The position numbers and the translations under genes are program-made. A stretch of 64,000 nt of DNA from Oceanisphaera pacifica (GTDB taxonomy: Bacteria; Pseudomonadota; Gammaproteobacteria; Enterobacterales; Aeromonadaceae): contig NZ_JAGDFX010000001.1 in NCBI RefSeq assembly GCF_017498065.1, positions 233,661 to 297,660 on the forward strand. Reading direction: 5' to 3'. Below the pieces are notes generated by a model, which made no database searches, was not told the origin of the DNA, and was given only the letters and a program-made list of their open reading frames with translations. Shown piece by piece: positions 25,167-34,463 of the stretch (position 1 is its first letter; each line of letters begins with the position of its first letter).

Positions 25167-26264
25167 ATGCGCGAAAAACTCGAGCAACGCTCTTTTCTAT
25201 TTATTTTATTGTTAGTCAGTTTGTTGTTCGTATTGCTACTTAAGCCATTTTGGGGAGCTATTTTTTGGGCCTGTGCGATTAGCGTTATCTTTAACCCCTT
25301 ACAAGATCGTATTTTAAGGCTAATTGGCGCTAAGCCAAACCGTGCAGCACTGCTGACTCTCATTATTTGTGTGGTAATTGTAGTACTGCCCATTTTACTA
25401 ATTACGGCCTCTTTTATTCAGGAGGGCTTATCTCTTTATCAGCGCATTCATAGTGGTGAAGTCAATCCATCTGAGTGGCTAGGGCAAATTCGTGATGCTT
25501 TTCCTATAGTGCCAGAACTTTTTGAGCGCCTAGGTGTTGATTTAGGTAGTATCCGCGAGACTGTGTCTAAAGGTGCCATATCTACCAGTAAGGTTATGGC
25601 GGAGAAGGCATTAGGGGCGGGACAAATTACCTTTAGCTTTATTATTAGTGCAGCCCTAATGTTGTATTTAACTTTTTTCTTATTGCGCGATGGCCGCCAA
25701 TTAATTGAGCTAATGGTAAAAGCCCTACCCTTGGGAGATGCCCGTGAGCGTAAGTTATTTACTAAGTTCTCGGAAGTTACCCGCGCTACCGTAAAAGGAA
25801 ATATTGTGGTAGCCATGGTACAAGGCGCGTTGGGCGGCTTTATCTTTTGGGCTTTGGCGCTACCTGGCCCCTTACTGTGGGGGGTAGTGATGGCCTTTTT
25901 ATCCTTAATTCCGGCCATTGGTGCCAGCTTAGTTTGGCTACCTGTCGCCCTCTACTTGTATGCTACGGGTGAGTGGGGCTCAGCCTCTATTTTGGCAATA
26001 TTTGGCGCGGTGGTGATTGGCTTAGCCGATAATGTACTGCGCCCGCTATTGGTGGGCCGCGATACAAAACTCCCTGATTATCTAGTACTGTTTTCTACTT
26101 TAGGCGGTATTAGCTTAATGGGCATTAATGGCTTTGTGATTGGCCCTTTGGTGGCGGCATTGTTTTTAGTGGTGTGGGATATTTTTATGCGCGAGTTTAA
26201 TGATGCCGACCCGTATGAAGAAATTGCTCCCATTGCTAAGCATGAGGTATCCAGCCAAAAATAA
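25167..26264 (+). CDS. AI-2E family transporter (PerM-like permease)
   Basis: A 365-residue inner-membrane protein with about eight spans. Family marks are the paired N-terminal spans with FWGAIFWACAISVIF, the middle segment SAALMLYLTFFLLRDGRQL, and the conserved C-terminal LPDYLVLFSTLGGISLMGIN followed by GFVIGPLVAAL. Members were linked to autoinducer-2 export or sodium/proton exchange; which one applies is unknown. Its stop codon is directly followed by the terminal repeat of a MITE. Confidence 0.88.
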   Translation: MREKLEQRSFLFILLLVSLLFVLLLKPFWGAIFWACAISVIFNPLQDRILRLIGAKPNRAALLTLIICVVIVVLPILLITASFIQEGLSLYQRIHSGEVNPSEWLGQIRDAFPIVPELFERLGVDLGSIRETVSKGAISTSKVMAEKALGAGQITFSFIISAALMLYLTFFLLRDGRQLIELMVKALPLGDARERKLFTKFSEVTRATVKGNIVVAMVQGALGGFIFWALALPGPLLWGVVMAFLSLIPAIGASLVWLPVALYLYATGEWGSASILAIFGAVVIGLADNVLRPLLVGRDTKLPDYLVLFSTLGGISLMGINGFVIGPLVAALFLVVWDIFMREFNDADPYEEIAPIAKHEVSSQK

Positions 26265-26427
26265 TACCAACCTAATAAAAGTTTGATCTGATTTTAACTG
26301 GGTGCCTTCCTTGACGCACAAGCAGCCTGCTAACCCAGCCAGCATACGACTTTGTGGCATAGGGGAGAATAAAAGATTTGACTCCTACAAGGGTGATAAA
26401 TAGATCAGTTACTTTCTCAGATTGGTA
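26265..26427. mobile_element. MITE related to IS630 (159 bp plus TA duplication)
   Basis: The left end CCAACCTAATAAAAGTTTG and the right end, read inverted, CCAATCTGAGAAAGTAACTG are imperfect inverted repeats of about 28 bases ending in GATCT. Both are flanked by TA, the target duplicated by IS630/mariner elements. The inside has no gene. The terminal sequence matches the IS630-type end at 63712. Confidence 0.7.
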
Positions 26428-26484
26428 TAAACACCCGACCAACTTAGCCGCGATACAAAGAAAATGGTACCTTCTTTAGGTATT

Positions 26485-26524
26485 AAAAAAGCCTCTTGCT
26501 GCATGCAGCAAGAGGCTTTTTATA
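26485..26524. terminator. Bidirectional terminator
   Basis: A 30-base perfect palindrome (AAGCCTCTTGCTGCA and its complement) with an A-run before and a T-run after. It can end both the permease transcript and allA. Confidence 0.9.
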
Positions 26525-26546
26525 TTAATAACTCGCAATGCGGTTA

Positions 26547-27056
26547 TTAGTCTAATTCAACCGTCATGTTAATTGACTCGTCAAAGAAGAACTCATCACA
26601 GTTGTTACCTGGGCCTGAACGGTCAACCACTAAGAACTCGTCGTCATCGCGCAGTGCCATAATTGGGTGGTGCCATACATTTCTGTGGTAGTTTACACCC
26701 TGACGCGCATTAGCACGGAAGCAGCGTACTGTGCTTGGGTCAATATTCATGCTGCCATTACCTACTGGGGCAACAACCAACAAAAACTCATGGCCAAACA
26801 GCGGGATAAAAGACTGTGAGCCAAAAGGATGGCGCTCTAGCATTTTAATTTGCAGTGGGTACTCTAATTTTTTAGCGCGGAAGATGCTGATAATGCCTTT
26901 ACCATCTTCATCTAACTGTACGTCACCCACGTTGTGATAACGCTCGGTAGAGCCGTTGTTGATCATAAAGTGATCACGACCTACAGACTCGATCACATCG
27001 CCAAACTCTGCAAACGCTTCTTTCGTTAACGGCTCTATTTTAAGAGTCTTGTTCAT
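26547..27056 (-). CDS. allA: Ureidoglycolate lyase AllA
   Basis: This cytoplasmic enzyme splits ureidoglycolate into glyoxylate and urea, the last step of allantoin use. The 169 residues fit the family: LTKEAFAEFGDVIE at the N-terminus, RYHNVG, FSIF-like ISIFRAKK, the metal and substrate area HPFGSQSFIPL and the C-terminal NYHRNVWHHPIMAL. ATG at 27056 has GGAGG six bases before it; the ATG five codons earlier lies upstream of that site. It follows uraD by about 100 bases and probably shares its transcript. Confidence 0.93.
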   Translation of the reverse strand: MNKTLKIEPLTKEAFAEFGDVIESVGRDHFMINNGSTERYHNVGDVQLDEDGKGIISIFRAKKLEYPLQIKMLERHPFGSQSFIPLFGHEFLLVVAPVGNGSMNIDPSTVRCFRANARQGVNYHRNVWHHPIMALRDDDEFLVVDRSGPGNNCDEFFFDESINMTVELD

Positions 27057-27160
27057 ATTGCCTCCATTCATTCATTAAAACGGGGTGTTAAGATCGTTTG
27101 GATCCTAGCCACCCCGTATTTTTAATTCAGCTGTTTAACGCTTAATTAGACTGCTTTAGC

Positions 27161-27676
27161 TTACATAGCGCTTAAACGAAACTCGCCGATTTTGTTAATT
27201 TCTTTTACCGCACGAGCAAATTCAGTGTCGTAGTCGTTATGAATACGCTCTTCAAATGCCGCTAAAATCTGGTGACGGTTTGAGCCTTTTACCGCCATGA
27301 TAAAAGGAAATTGAAACTTCTCTTTATAGGCGTTATTCAGGTAAGTGAAGCGCTCAAACTCTTCAGCATTACACTCGCTAATACCCGCACCGGCTTGCTC
27401 GTTAGTAGAAGATTCTGTCAACTCGCCACGCTGGGCCGCTTTACCCGCTAAATCGGGGTGAGCATTAATCAGGTCTAACTGTGCTTTTTTGTCAGCATTG
27501 CTCATTACCGCAGCCATACGTGCATGTAGGTTAGCAATAATATTATCCTCAGCGGTTAGGCCTTGATCAAATGCTTGCTCAGCAACCCATGGTGAGTGCT
27601 CGTAAATGTCAGCAAATGTTGCAACAAATTCTTCGCGGCTCATGGTACTAGGAGTACAGGTAGTAAAACGGCTCAT
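27161..27676 (-). CDS. uraD: OHCU decarboxylase UraD
   Basis: Converts 2-oxo-4-hydroxy-4-carboxy-5-ureidoimidazoline to S-allantoin. Family marks are the catalytic His in NAHPDLAGKAAQRGELTESS, the STNEQAGAG motif and the end FPFIMAVKGSNRHQIL, with HNDYDTEFARAVKEINKI near the C-terminus. The usual length of about 170 residues is kept. Its ATG overlaps the puuE stop by one base, so the two genes are translationally coupled. Confidence 0.95.
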   Translation of the reverse strand: MSRFTTCTPSTMSREEFVATFADIYEHSPWVAEQAFDQGLTAEDNIIANLHARMAAVMSNADKKAQLDLINAHPDLAGKAAQRGELTESSTNEQAGAGISECNAEEFERFTYLNNAYKEKFQFPFIMAVKGSNRHQILAAFEERIHNDYDTEFARAVKEINKIGEFRLSAM

Positions 27677-28596
27677 TACTTGCTTCCTTTATAAGGGTGA
27701 TTTGCATACCAATGATTAGCAATGTCGATGCGACGGGTAAACCATACATGATCATGACCTTGAACATATTTAATGAAACGCTCAAGACCCGCAATACGAC
27801 CTGGGCGGCCTAATATACGACAGTGCATACCAATAGACAGCATCTTAGGCGCTTCAGCACCTTCTGCATACAATACGTCAAATGAGTCTTTTAGATACTG
27901 GAAGAACTCTTCGCCGTTGTTATAACCATTTAAACCAAAACGCATGTCATTGGTGTCCATTACATAAGGGATCACCAAATGGCCTTCGCCGTCGTTGTCT
28001 ACCCAATAAGGAAGATCATCACCGTAAGAGTCGGAATCATACAAAATGCCTTTGTCTTCCATTACGATCTTACGAGTATTAGGGCTATCACGGCCGGTAT
28101 ACCAGCCTTTAGGACGTTCGCCACATACGCGCTCAAAAATTTCCATGGCTTTTTCGTAGTGCTCACGCTCTTCTTCTTCACTCATAAACTGATAAGTGAT
28201 CCATTTATAAGCGTGTGAACAAATTTCGTGACCTTCGTCCATAAAGACTTTAGCCAGTTCAGGGTAGCGCTCAAGAGCGGTGGCTACCGCAAAAATAGTC
28301 ATGGGAATGTTATAGCGCTTAAACAAACGCAGCATACGCCATACACCAGCACGGCTACCGTATTCGTAGATAGACTCCATACTCATGTGGCGGGCGTTAG
28401 GAAACGCAACGGCAGTTGGCATTTCAGATAGAAAAGCTTCAGACTCACCATCACCATGCAATACGTTACGCTCACCGCCTTCTTCGTAGTTCAGTACAAA
28501 GTTAATGGCAATACGGGCTTTATTTGGCCATTTGGGATGGGGTGGGTTAGCACCATACCCAGCAAGATCACGAGGGTAATCGGTTGTTTGGCTCAT
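27676..28596 (-). CDS. puuE: Allantoinase PuuE (polysaccharide-deacetylase fold)
   Basis: Opens the allantoin ring to allantoate. The NodB-like fold is seen in INFVLNYEEGGERNVLHGDG, GSRAGVWRMLRLFKRYNIPM, HEICSHAYKWITYQFMSEEE and GWYTGRDSPNTRKIV, all typical of PuuE. ATG at 28596 (MSQTTDYPRDLAGYG) follows AAGGAG; a longer frame reaches 28686 but covers an operator-like palindrome and lacks a ribosome site. It heads the puuE-uraD-allA operon. Confidence 0.95.
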   Translation of the reverse strand: MSQTTDYPRDLAGYGANPPHPKWPNKARIAINFVLNYEEGGERNVLHGDGESEAFLSEMPTAVAFPNARHMSMESIYEYGSRAGVWRMLRLFKRYNIPMTIFAVATALERYPELAKVFMDEGHEICSHAYKWITYQFMSEEEEREHYEKAMEIFERVCGERPKGWYTGRDSPNTRKIVMEDKGILYDSDSYGDDLPYWVDNDGEGHLVIPYVMDTNDMRFGLNGYNNGEEFFQYLKDSFDVLYAEGAEAPKMLSIGMHCRILGRPGRIAGLERFIKYVQGHDHVWFTRRIDIANHWYANHPYKGSK

Positions 28597-28664
28597 CAGA
28601 AACTCCTTGAAACGAAGGGTGGGACACCAGCCGAAACAAGATATGCAGAGGGCTGGCCAGTCGA

Positions 28665-28698
28665 ATATCGACTCTATTGTATACAATAAAGTCGATAT
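28665..28698. promoter_or_regulatory. 34-bp near-perfect palindrome upstream of puuE
   Basis: Left arm ATATCGACTCTATTGTA and right arm TACAATAAAGTCGATAT are inverted copies with one mismatch; the centre is the perfect 12-mer ATTGTATACAAT. It is 69-102 bases before the puuE start. GTATACAAT recurs at 34347-34355, upstream of the GntR-family regulator gene, so that protein is the first candidate to bind here. Confidence 0.75.
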
Positions 28699-28821
28699 AT
28701 GTAAATAACAGGTTTGCTTTTTGTATCAGAAGGTACAGCTTATCTTGCTTTGCCCTCTTAAAGCAAAGACAATCCTATACATCAAGATAGTAACCTTGAT
28801 TTCACGCCACAGTTCAAAATG

Positions 28822-28835
28822 TGACTTGCGAGTCA
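28822..28835. promoter_or_regulatory. Inverted repeat in the puuE-uraH divergent region
   Basis: TGACT and AGTCA arms around TGCG lie near the middle of the 400-base gap between the divergent puuE and uraH genes. It is a possible operator; no regulator is assigned. No gene is seen in 28699-29002. Confidence 0.35.
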
Positions 28836-29002
28836 AATTTATGTTAATGAAATGTAGACATTAAATATTATCTTGATGTAAAATTAGTATTGTCGTCGTA
28901 CTGTTAAGGGTACTCATGACCTAGAGCCATGATGATTAAGAGTGTCGAAGATAATACCTTGTATTAATATGGAGACGCGTAATACGCGCAAGGTAATGGA
29001 AA

Positions 29003-29359
29003 ATGGGAAAGTTAACGACACACGTTCTAGATGCATCTAAAGGTAAACCAGGTACTGACATTAAGATTGAGCTGTATCTCGTTGAAGAAGGTGAAAAAAC
29101 CACCCTTATCAACACTGTATACACCAATAGTGATGGCCGTACTGATGCACCTGTTCTAGAAGGCGACGACTATGTAGCCGGTAAGTATCAGTTGGTATTC
29201 CACACTGGTACTTACTTGCGCAAGCAAGGTGTTGAGTTACTTGAGCCTGCCTTTTTGGATGACGTTGTTATCCGTTTTGGTTTGGCAGCAGATCAAGATC
29301 ACTACCACGTACCGCTGCTGATCTCTCCTTATAGCTACTCTACTTACAGAGGCAGCTAA
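29003..29359 (+). CDS. uraH: 5-hydroxyisourate hydrolase UraH (transthyretin-like)
   Basis: Hydrolyses 5-hydroxyisourate, the product of urate oxidation, to OHCU. The 118 residues are cytoplasmic: no signal peptide. The active-site His lies in TTHVLDASKGKPG, followed by NTVYTNSDGRTDAPV, and the protein ends with the family tail YSTYRGS. It is divergent from puuE and followed by a purine permease gene 90 bases on. Confidence 0.96.
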   Translation: MGKLTTHVLDASKGKPGTDIKIELYLVEEGEKTTLINTVYTNSDGRTDAPVLEGDDYVAGKYQLVFHTGTYLRKQGVELLEPAFLDDVVIRFGLAADQDHYHVPLLISPYSYSTYRGS

Positions 29360-29449
29360 TAAGTAGTAGGCAGCACCTGTCAATGCCGTCCCTGGAAACC
29401 TCGTTCGGCATTGACAGTTTGCTACCATCTAAATTCGAGGAATACGGCT

Positions 29450-30802
29450 ATGGAAAATGCCAATAATGAAACTGTAAAGCCAACCACAGAGCCAGCGCGC
29501 GCTGACAATGGCATGTTAGAAAAACTGTTTAAGTTAAAAGAGCATGGTACTACGGTAAAAACTGAGCTGGTTGCCGGCTTAACCACTTTTATCACCATGG
29601 CTTATATTATTTTTGTTAACCCTAATATTATGGCCGCCTCGGGAATGGACTCTGGTGCCGTGTTTGTGGCGACCTGTGTCGGTGCCGCTATTGCTACCTT
29701 ATTTATGGGACTTTATGCCAACTGGCCAGTCGGTTTGGCACCGGGTATGGGACTAAACGCATTTTTTGCGTTTACCGTAGTCGGTGAAATGGGCTATAGC
29801 TGGGAAATAGCGCTAGGTGCTGTCTTTTGGTCGGGTATTATTTTTACCGCCATGAGCTTTTGGAAAATACGTGAGTGGGTGCTAGATGCCATTCCCGAGT
29901 CGTTACGTTATGCCATGACCGCCGGTGTGGGTTTATTTTTGGGCCTCATTGGTCTGAAAAGTGCCGGTATTGTAGTAGAGAGCCCTGCCACTTTAGTTAC
30001 ACTCGGTGATTTTACTCAGCCTAGTGCCTTACTGGCTGCTGCCTGTTTTTTAATTATCTCGGTATTAGTGTATCGCAATGTATTTGGCGCTGTACTAATC
30101 GGGGTATTGAGTGTCACGCTGATTGGTTTAGGAATGGGCATTGTTGAATACAATGGTATGTTCGCTATGCCACCGAGTATTGAGCCAACCTTTATGAAGC
30201 TAGATATTATGGGTGCGCTCGATGTGGGCATGATCACGGTTATTTTGGCTTTCTTATTTGTGAATATGTTTGATACCGCAGGCACCCTAATGGGCGTTGC
30301 TGAGCGGGCAAATTTACGCAAGGACGATGGTTCAATTAAAGGCCTGAAAAAGTCACTAAAAGCCGACAGTGCTTCCTCTGTAATTGGTACTTTTGTGGGT
30401 TGCCCACCGGTAACCAGTTATGTAGAAAGTGCAGCAGGTGTAGCTGCAGGTGGCCGTACTGGCTTAACTGCTATTGTTATTGCCATCTTGTTTTTACTGT
30501 CGATGTTTTTAGCGCCGTTAGCAGGCATGATCCCTCCTTACGCCACGGCAGGTGCTCTTATCTTTGTGGCCTTTGCCATGATGAGCAGCCTCTCTAAGAT
30601 TAAGTGGGATGATTATACTGAAATGGCGCCAGCGGCCATTACAGCCTTGATGATGCCGTTCACCTTCTCTATTGCGAATGGTATTGCCATGGGCTTTGTC
30701 AGCTACGCAGTATTGAAACTGGCCACCGGCCAAGGCCGCCAGGTGTCTGCTGGTGTCTACGTGCTAAGTGTTATCTTTATTGCTAAGTTTATTTATATGT
30801 AA
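29450..30802 (+). CDS. NCS2 family purine permease (AzgA type)
   Basis: An inner-membrane symporter of 450 residues with about 13 spans. The N-terminal LKEHGTTVKTELVAGLTTFI, then GMGLNAFFAFTVV, the motif NMFDTAGTLMGVAERANL and PPVTSYVESAAGVAAGGRTG are marks of the adenine/guanine/hypoxanthine branch of NCS2. ATG at 29450 follows GAGGAA; the frame extends 13 codons upstream without a ribosome site. It sits with uraH and so brings purine into the catabolic route. Substrate within the purines is not settled. Confidence 0.9.
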   Translation: MENANNETVKPTTEPARADNGMLEKLFKLKEHGTTVKTELVAGLTTFITMAYIIFVNPNIMAASGMDSGAVFVATCVGAAIATLFMGLYANWPVGLAPGMGLNAFFAFTVVGEMGYSWEIALGAVFWSGIIFTAMSFWKIREWVLDAIPESLRYAMTAGVGLFLGLIGLKSAGIVVESPATLVTLGDFTQPSALLAAACFLIISVLVYRNVFGAVLIGVLSVTLIGLGMGIVEYNGMFAMPPSIEPTFMKLDIMGALDVGMITVILAFLFVNMFDTAGTLMGVAERANLRKDDGSIKGLKKSLKADSASSVIGTFVGCPPVTSYVESAAGVAAGGRTGLTAIVIAILFLLSMFLAPLAGMIPPYATAGALIFVAFAMMSSLSKIKWDDYTEMAPAAITALMMPFTFSIANGIAMGFVSYAVLKLATGQGRQVSAGVYVLSVIFIAKFIYM

Positions 30803-30828
30803 ATAACCTAAATAAGCTTAATAAGATG

Positions 30829-30857
30829 AAAGCCACCGCTAAGCGGTGGCTTTTTTT
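30829..30857 (+). terminator. Terminator after the purine permease gene
   Basis: AAAGCCACCGCT and AGCGGTGGCTTT arms are followed by a T-run. Confidence 0.9.
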
Positions 30858-30954
30858 GTACTGCGTATAGCTGTCGGTTTAGAGCCTGCTAGGGCCTTTG
30901 TTATGTATAATAAAGATCAGCAGATATTATTAGCGGCAAGGGAGTGCAGGCATT

Positions 30955-32721
30955 ATGCCAAATCGAGCGCAGGGAAAACCTAACATCTGGCCCAAGATAT
31001 TGCCATTTTTACAATGGACTCCGCTTATCAATGGCGCCAGCTTACGCGCCGATGCCCAAGCCGGCCTCACTAATGCCATTATTGTACTGCCACAAGGGGT
31101 TGCTTATGCCCTTATTGCCGGCCTGCCTCCAGAATATGGGCTGTATGCCGCCATTATCCCGGCCATTATTGCCGCATTATTTGGCTCATCTTGGCATTTA
31201 ATTTCTGGCCCTACCGCCGCCATGTCGGTGGTAGTATTTACCTCGGTAAGCCCATTGGCCACACCAGGCAGCAGCGAATTTATTGCACTCGCCCTTACCC
31301 TTACTTTAATGAAGGGGGTCTTTCAGCTCGTGCTGGCCTCAGCAAGGCTTGGAGTATTAGTAAACTTTGTGTCGCATTCTGTGGTGATTGGCTTTACTGC
31401 GGGGGCGGCTGTGGTAATTGTGGTCAGCCAGCTGCAAAACTTATTGGGGTTGTCACTGGAGACCACAGGCACCTTTACTGATAATAGCTGGCAAGTACTG
31501 AGTCATTTATCCAGTGCCGACCCTTATAGCTTAGCAGTGGGCCTCACCACCTTAATCAGCTGCGTGATCATGAAAAAGCTTCGTCCCCGCTGGCCAAATA
31601 TGCTGATCGCCTTAGCACTGGCCAGCGGCTTAGCGTTTATCTTAGATCCTACCCAACAGCATATTGCTATGGTGGGAGCAATACCTGCCAGTTTACCGCC
31701 TTTTAGCATGCCAGACCTTAGCTTTAATAATATGAGTGCCCTCTCATCTGGAGCCTTGGCCATTAGCTTATTAGGCTTGGTAGAAGCCTCATCTATTTCT
31801 CGCGCCATTGCTAGTCGCTCGCATCAGCGCCTAGACGATAATCAGGAGTTTATTGGCCAAGGGCTATCGAATGTAGTGGGGGCTTTCTTTTCTTGCTATG
31901 CCTCTTCGGGCTCGTTTACCCGTACTGGGGTTAACTTTACCTCAGGCGCCCGCACGCCCATGGCAGCCATTTTCGCCTCCTGCTTTTTGCTGGTCATTTT
32001 ATTATTATTTTCTGATATAACCGCTTGGCTCCCTATTCCTGCCATGGCCGGATTACTCTTAGTGGTCGCATGGAACTTGATCGACTTTTATCATATTAAA
32101 TTGATTATGCGCGCCGCTAAATCAGAAACCACAGTCTTGTTGGTCACCTTTGCCGCTACCCTGCTGGTGGCATTAGAATTTGCGATTTACGCGGGGGTTA
32201 TTTTATCACTGGTGTTTTATTTAAAACGTACCTCACACCCACGTATTGTAAGTATTCTGCCCGACCCCAGCGCTAAGCATCCGCAATTTGTGAGTGCAGA
32301 AAATAAACGACTGCCTTATTGCCCACAGCTGCGCATTATTCGTATTGAAGGATCGCTATTTTTTGGTGCAGTCAACCACGTTCAAGAGTACCTACAAAAT
32401 ATTAGCGAACCTAGGCTGCTGATTGTGGGTAACGGCATGAACTTTGTTGATATAGTTGGCGCACAAATGCTATTACAAGAGTCACTGCGCCGGCGCGCTC
32501 AGGGGGGTGACCTGTATTTATGTAATGTAAAAGAGGGAGTGATGCGCACCCTTAAACGCAATAACCTGATTGAGCGTTTGGGAGAAGATCATATTTTTGC
32601 TAATAAGGGCAAAGCAATACATGGTATTTATGATCAATTAGATCCCAATATTTGCCACACCTGTACCGCGAGAATATTTCAAGAGTGTCATATAGCGCCA
32701 CCAAACAGTAATAAGGATTAA
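30955..32721 (+). CDS. SulP family anion transporter with STAS domain
   Basis: 588 residues: an inner-membrane part of about 10-14 spans with the SulP marks DAQAGLTNAIIVLPQGVAYA, AGLPPEYGLYAAIIPAI and SGPTAAMSVVVFTS, a central QGLSNVVGAFFSCYASSGSF, and a C-terminal cytoplasmic STAS domain (LRIIRIEGSLFFGAVNHVQE). SulP proteins carry sulfate, bicarbonate or dicarboxylates. Its place between purine genes is suggestive of an organic anion, but nothing in the sequence proves it. The C-terminus has an HTCTARIFQECH stretch with paired Cys. Confidence 0.88.
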   Translation: MPNRAQGKPNIWPKILPFLQWTPLINGASLRADAQAGLTNAIIVLPQGVAYALIAGLPPEYGLYAAIIPAIIAALFGSSWHLISGPTAAMSVVVFTSVSPLATPGSSEFIALALTLTLMKGVFQLVLASARLGVLVNFVSHSVVIGFTAGAAVVIVVSQLQNLLGLSLETTGTFTDNSWQVLSHLSSADPYSLAVGLTTLISCVIMKKLRPRWPNMLIALALASGLAFILDPTQQHIAMVGAIPASLPPFSMPDLSFNNMSALSSGALAISLLGLVEASSISRAIASRSHQRLDDNQEFIGQGLSNVVGAFFSCYASSGSFTRTGVNFTSGARTPMAAIFASCFLLVILLLFSDITAWLPIPAMAGLLLVVAWNLIDFYHIKLIMRAAKSETTVLLVTFAATLLVALEFAIYAGVILSLVFYLKRTSHPRIVSILPDPSAKHPQFVSAENKRLPYCPQLRIIRIEGSLFFGAVNHVQEYLQNISEPRLLIVGNGMNFVDIVGAQMLLQESLRRRAQGGDLYLCNVKEGVMRTLKRNNLIERLGEDHIFANKGKAIHGIYDQLDPNICHTCTARIFQECHIAPPNSNKD

Positions 32722-32734
32722 CGAAGAGACAGCG

Positions 32735-32845
32735 GTACGCTATACGCCGACCGCTATACGTTAACAGCCAACATACTGGGGCTGACTATTTTATTGTTTT
32801 TTAAGGTAAAGCGTATAACGTAAGGCGTATAATCATACGTTAGCC
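32735..32845. repeat. Repeat of CGTATAGC/CGTAAGG type between SulP and usp genes
   Basis: The gap has CGCTATACG, CGCTATACGTTA, AAAGCGTATAACGTAAGGCG and TATAATCATACG, all variants of one theme. A similar set, inverted, is in 44291-44385. These look like copies of an intergenic repeat; no gene is seen. Confidence 0.5.
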
Positions 32846-32910
32846 ATCCGTTCACACTTGCCCTCGGGCTGGCTGGAAGCCATCACACTCTTTATATAAG
32901 GGATATTTCT

Positions 32911-33417
32911 ATGTTGCCGAACGTGAATAACATTCTTTATTGTACTGATTTATCTAAAAACGCAGCTTATGCCTTTCAGTATGCTGTGTATTTAGCCAAA
33001 ACCACTGGCGCTCAGGTACATATTTTAAAAGTAGTAGAGCAGCTCACCAGTGACGAGCGCCTCACTTTGCAGTCATATATTCTTAATCAAAGTGGCAGCG
33101 AGGAGTTTTTACAAAAGCGGCTCGATCATGCCTATCAGCATTTAGACCAACAATTAACTAATTTCTGGCAAACCTGTACGCCCGAAGAGCAGCGCTTACG
33201 CGAGCATATTGTGGGGTATGAAGTGGTAGAGGGGAATGCTAATCAGACGATTTTAGAGCGTGCTAACGCCCTTGAGTGTGACTTAATTGTTATGGGAGCA
33301 CACGAGAAGGGGTGGATAGAAACATTGTTAGGCAGTGTGGCTAAAAGTGTGTTACGTGATTCCCGTATTCCGGTCTTAATTGTGCCAAGACCAGAAGACC
33401 CAACCGCAGAAGATTAA
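32911..33417 (+). CDS. Universal stress protein family protein
   Basis: 168 residues with the USP alpha/beta fold: ILYCTDLSKNAAYAFQYAVY at the N-terminus and, at the C-terminus, the nucleotide-binding G-x2-G-x9-G-S pattern in GAHEKGWIETLLGSVAKSVL followed by IPVLIVPRP. The conserved pattern suggests ATP binding. It is 190 bases from the SulP gene, with a repeat between, so it may be separately expressed. Confidence 0.9.
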   Translation: MLPNVNNILYCTDLSKNAAYAFQYAVYLAKTTGAQVHILKVVEQLTSDERLTLQSYILNQSGSEEFLQKRLDHAYQHLDQQLTNFWQTCTPEEQRLREHIVGYEVVEGNANQTILERANALECDLIVMGAHEKGWIETLLGSVAKSVLRDSRIPVLIVPRPEDPTAED

Positions 33418-33507
33418 CTAATAGAATATCAGGTGGTGAGCGGCCAACTAACATCAAGCACGGCAATCACCACCTACATATTAGCTAACTATACGAGAAT
33501 TCACTAC

Positions 33508-34245
33508 TTAAGCTGGGCGAGACTTTCTTTTCCTCACCCCTGAGAATACCGCATGTAAATCGGTGGACGCCGTTTCATTATCGAGGTTTAACTTACCTTC
33601 GATATGATCCAGGTGTTGCGCCATCATAGCCACAGCACGAACCGGATCGCCCGACTCTATCGCTGACAGCAAGGCCTCGTGTTCGTTAAAAGAACAATCT
33701 GCTTGATGCCCGACTTCATACTGAGCAATAATCAATGAGGTTTGAGATACCACACTGCGCTGAAAGTTAAGCAGCGGCGTATTGTTAGCCATGTGCGCCA
33801 GCTCTAGGTGAAACTCTCCTGATAAGCGAATGCCGCTACCACGATCACCACGGTCAAAAGCATCTTGCTCTTGCTGCACTAAAGTACGAATGCGCTCTAA
33901 ACTCGCAGGAGTTACATTTTTAACCGCCAGTTCAATAACAGCAAGCTCAACCACACGCCGAGCAGCAAATATTTGTCGCGCTTCTTCCACACTGGGCGCC
34001 GCCACGACTGCCCCACGATTAGGTCGAATACTCACCACCTGCTCATGAGATAAGCGTAATAAAGCACGACGAATAATGGTGCGGCTTACGCCAAATATCT
34101 CGCCTAGGGCTTCTTCACTAAGCTTGGTACCAGGAGCGAGGCGTTGTTCTAAAATGGCATCAAAAATGTGTTCATAAACAACATCATCTTGAGTATTTGA
34201 GCTCGACTTGACGGGTCTAGGCTCCAGCTGGCTGAGTGAACTCAT
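33508..34245 (-). CDS. GntR/FadR family regulator (FCD domain)
   Basis: An N-terminal winged helix (IFDAILEQRLAPGTKLSEEA, then FGVSRTIIRRALLRLSHEQV) and a C-terminal FCD ligand domain with helices such as RVVELAVIELAVKN and the metal/ligand His residues in GEFHLELAHMANN. ATG at 34245 is preferred over the upstream TTG. It lies next to guaD in the purine block and is a good candidate to control it; GTATACAAT in its upstream region is also the core of the puuE palindrome. Confidence 0.88.
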   Translation of the reverse strand: MSSLSQLEPRPVKSSSNTQDDVVYEHIFDAILEQRLAPGTKLSEEALGEIFGVSRTIIRRALLRLSHEQVVSIRPNRGAVVAAPSVEEARQIFAARRVVELAVIELAVKNVTPASLERIRTLVQQEQDAFDRGDRGSGIRLSGEFHLELAHMANNTPLLNFQRSVVSQTSLIIAQYEVGHQADCSFNEHEALLSAIESGDPVRAVAMMAQHLDHIEGKLNLDNETASTDLHAVFSGVRKRKSRPA

Positions 34246-34346
34246 AATTAAGGTTTCCAATTAGGGCTAACATGACAAACCGCTAACATATTATTGTGTG
34301 CTTATGCTTCGTAATGTTTGCTTGTAAGTTAAATTTTTGTAATTAC

Positions 34347-34355
34347 GTATACAAT
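34347..34355. promoter_or_regulatory. GTATACAAT half-site upstream of the GntR gene
   Basis: Nine bases identical to part of the puuE palindrome centre. It lies 102 bases before the regulator's start and may be an autoregulatory site. Confidence 0.35.
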
Positions 34356-34410
34356 CTTACTGTGTTTTGCACAATTCGGTAGCCAAAATTGTCAAGACTG
34401 TGACTGAACA

Positions 34411-34433
34411 CAAAAAACGCCCTCATTGGGCGT
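34411..34433 (-). terminator. guaD terminator
   Basis: ACGCCC and GGGCGT arms followed, on the minus strand, by six T residues. Confidence 0.8.
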
Positions 34434-34463
34434 TGTTTGTAACACGGGTTTATTGAGATTCAT

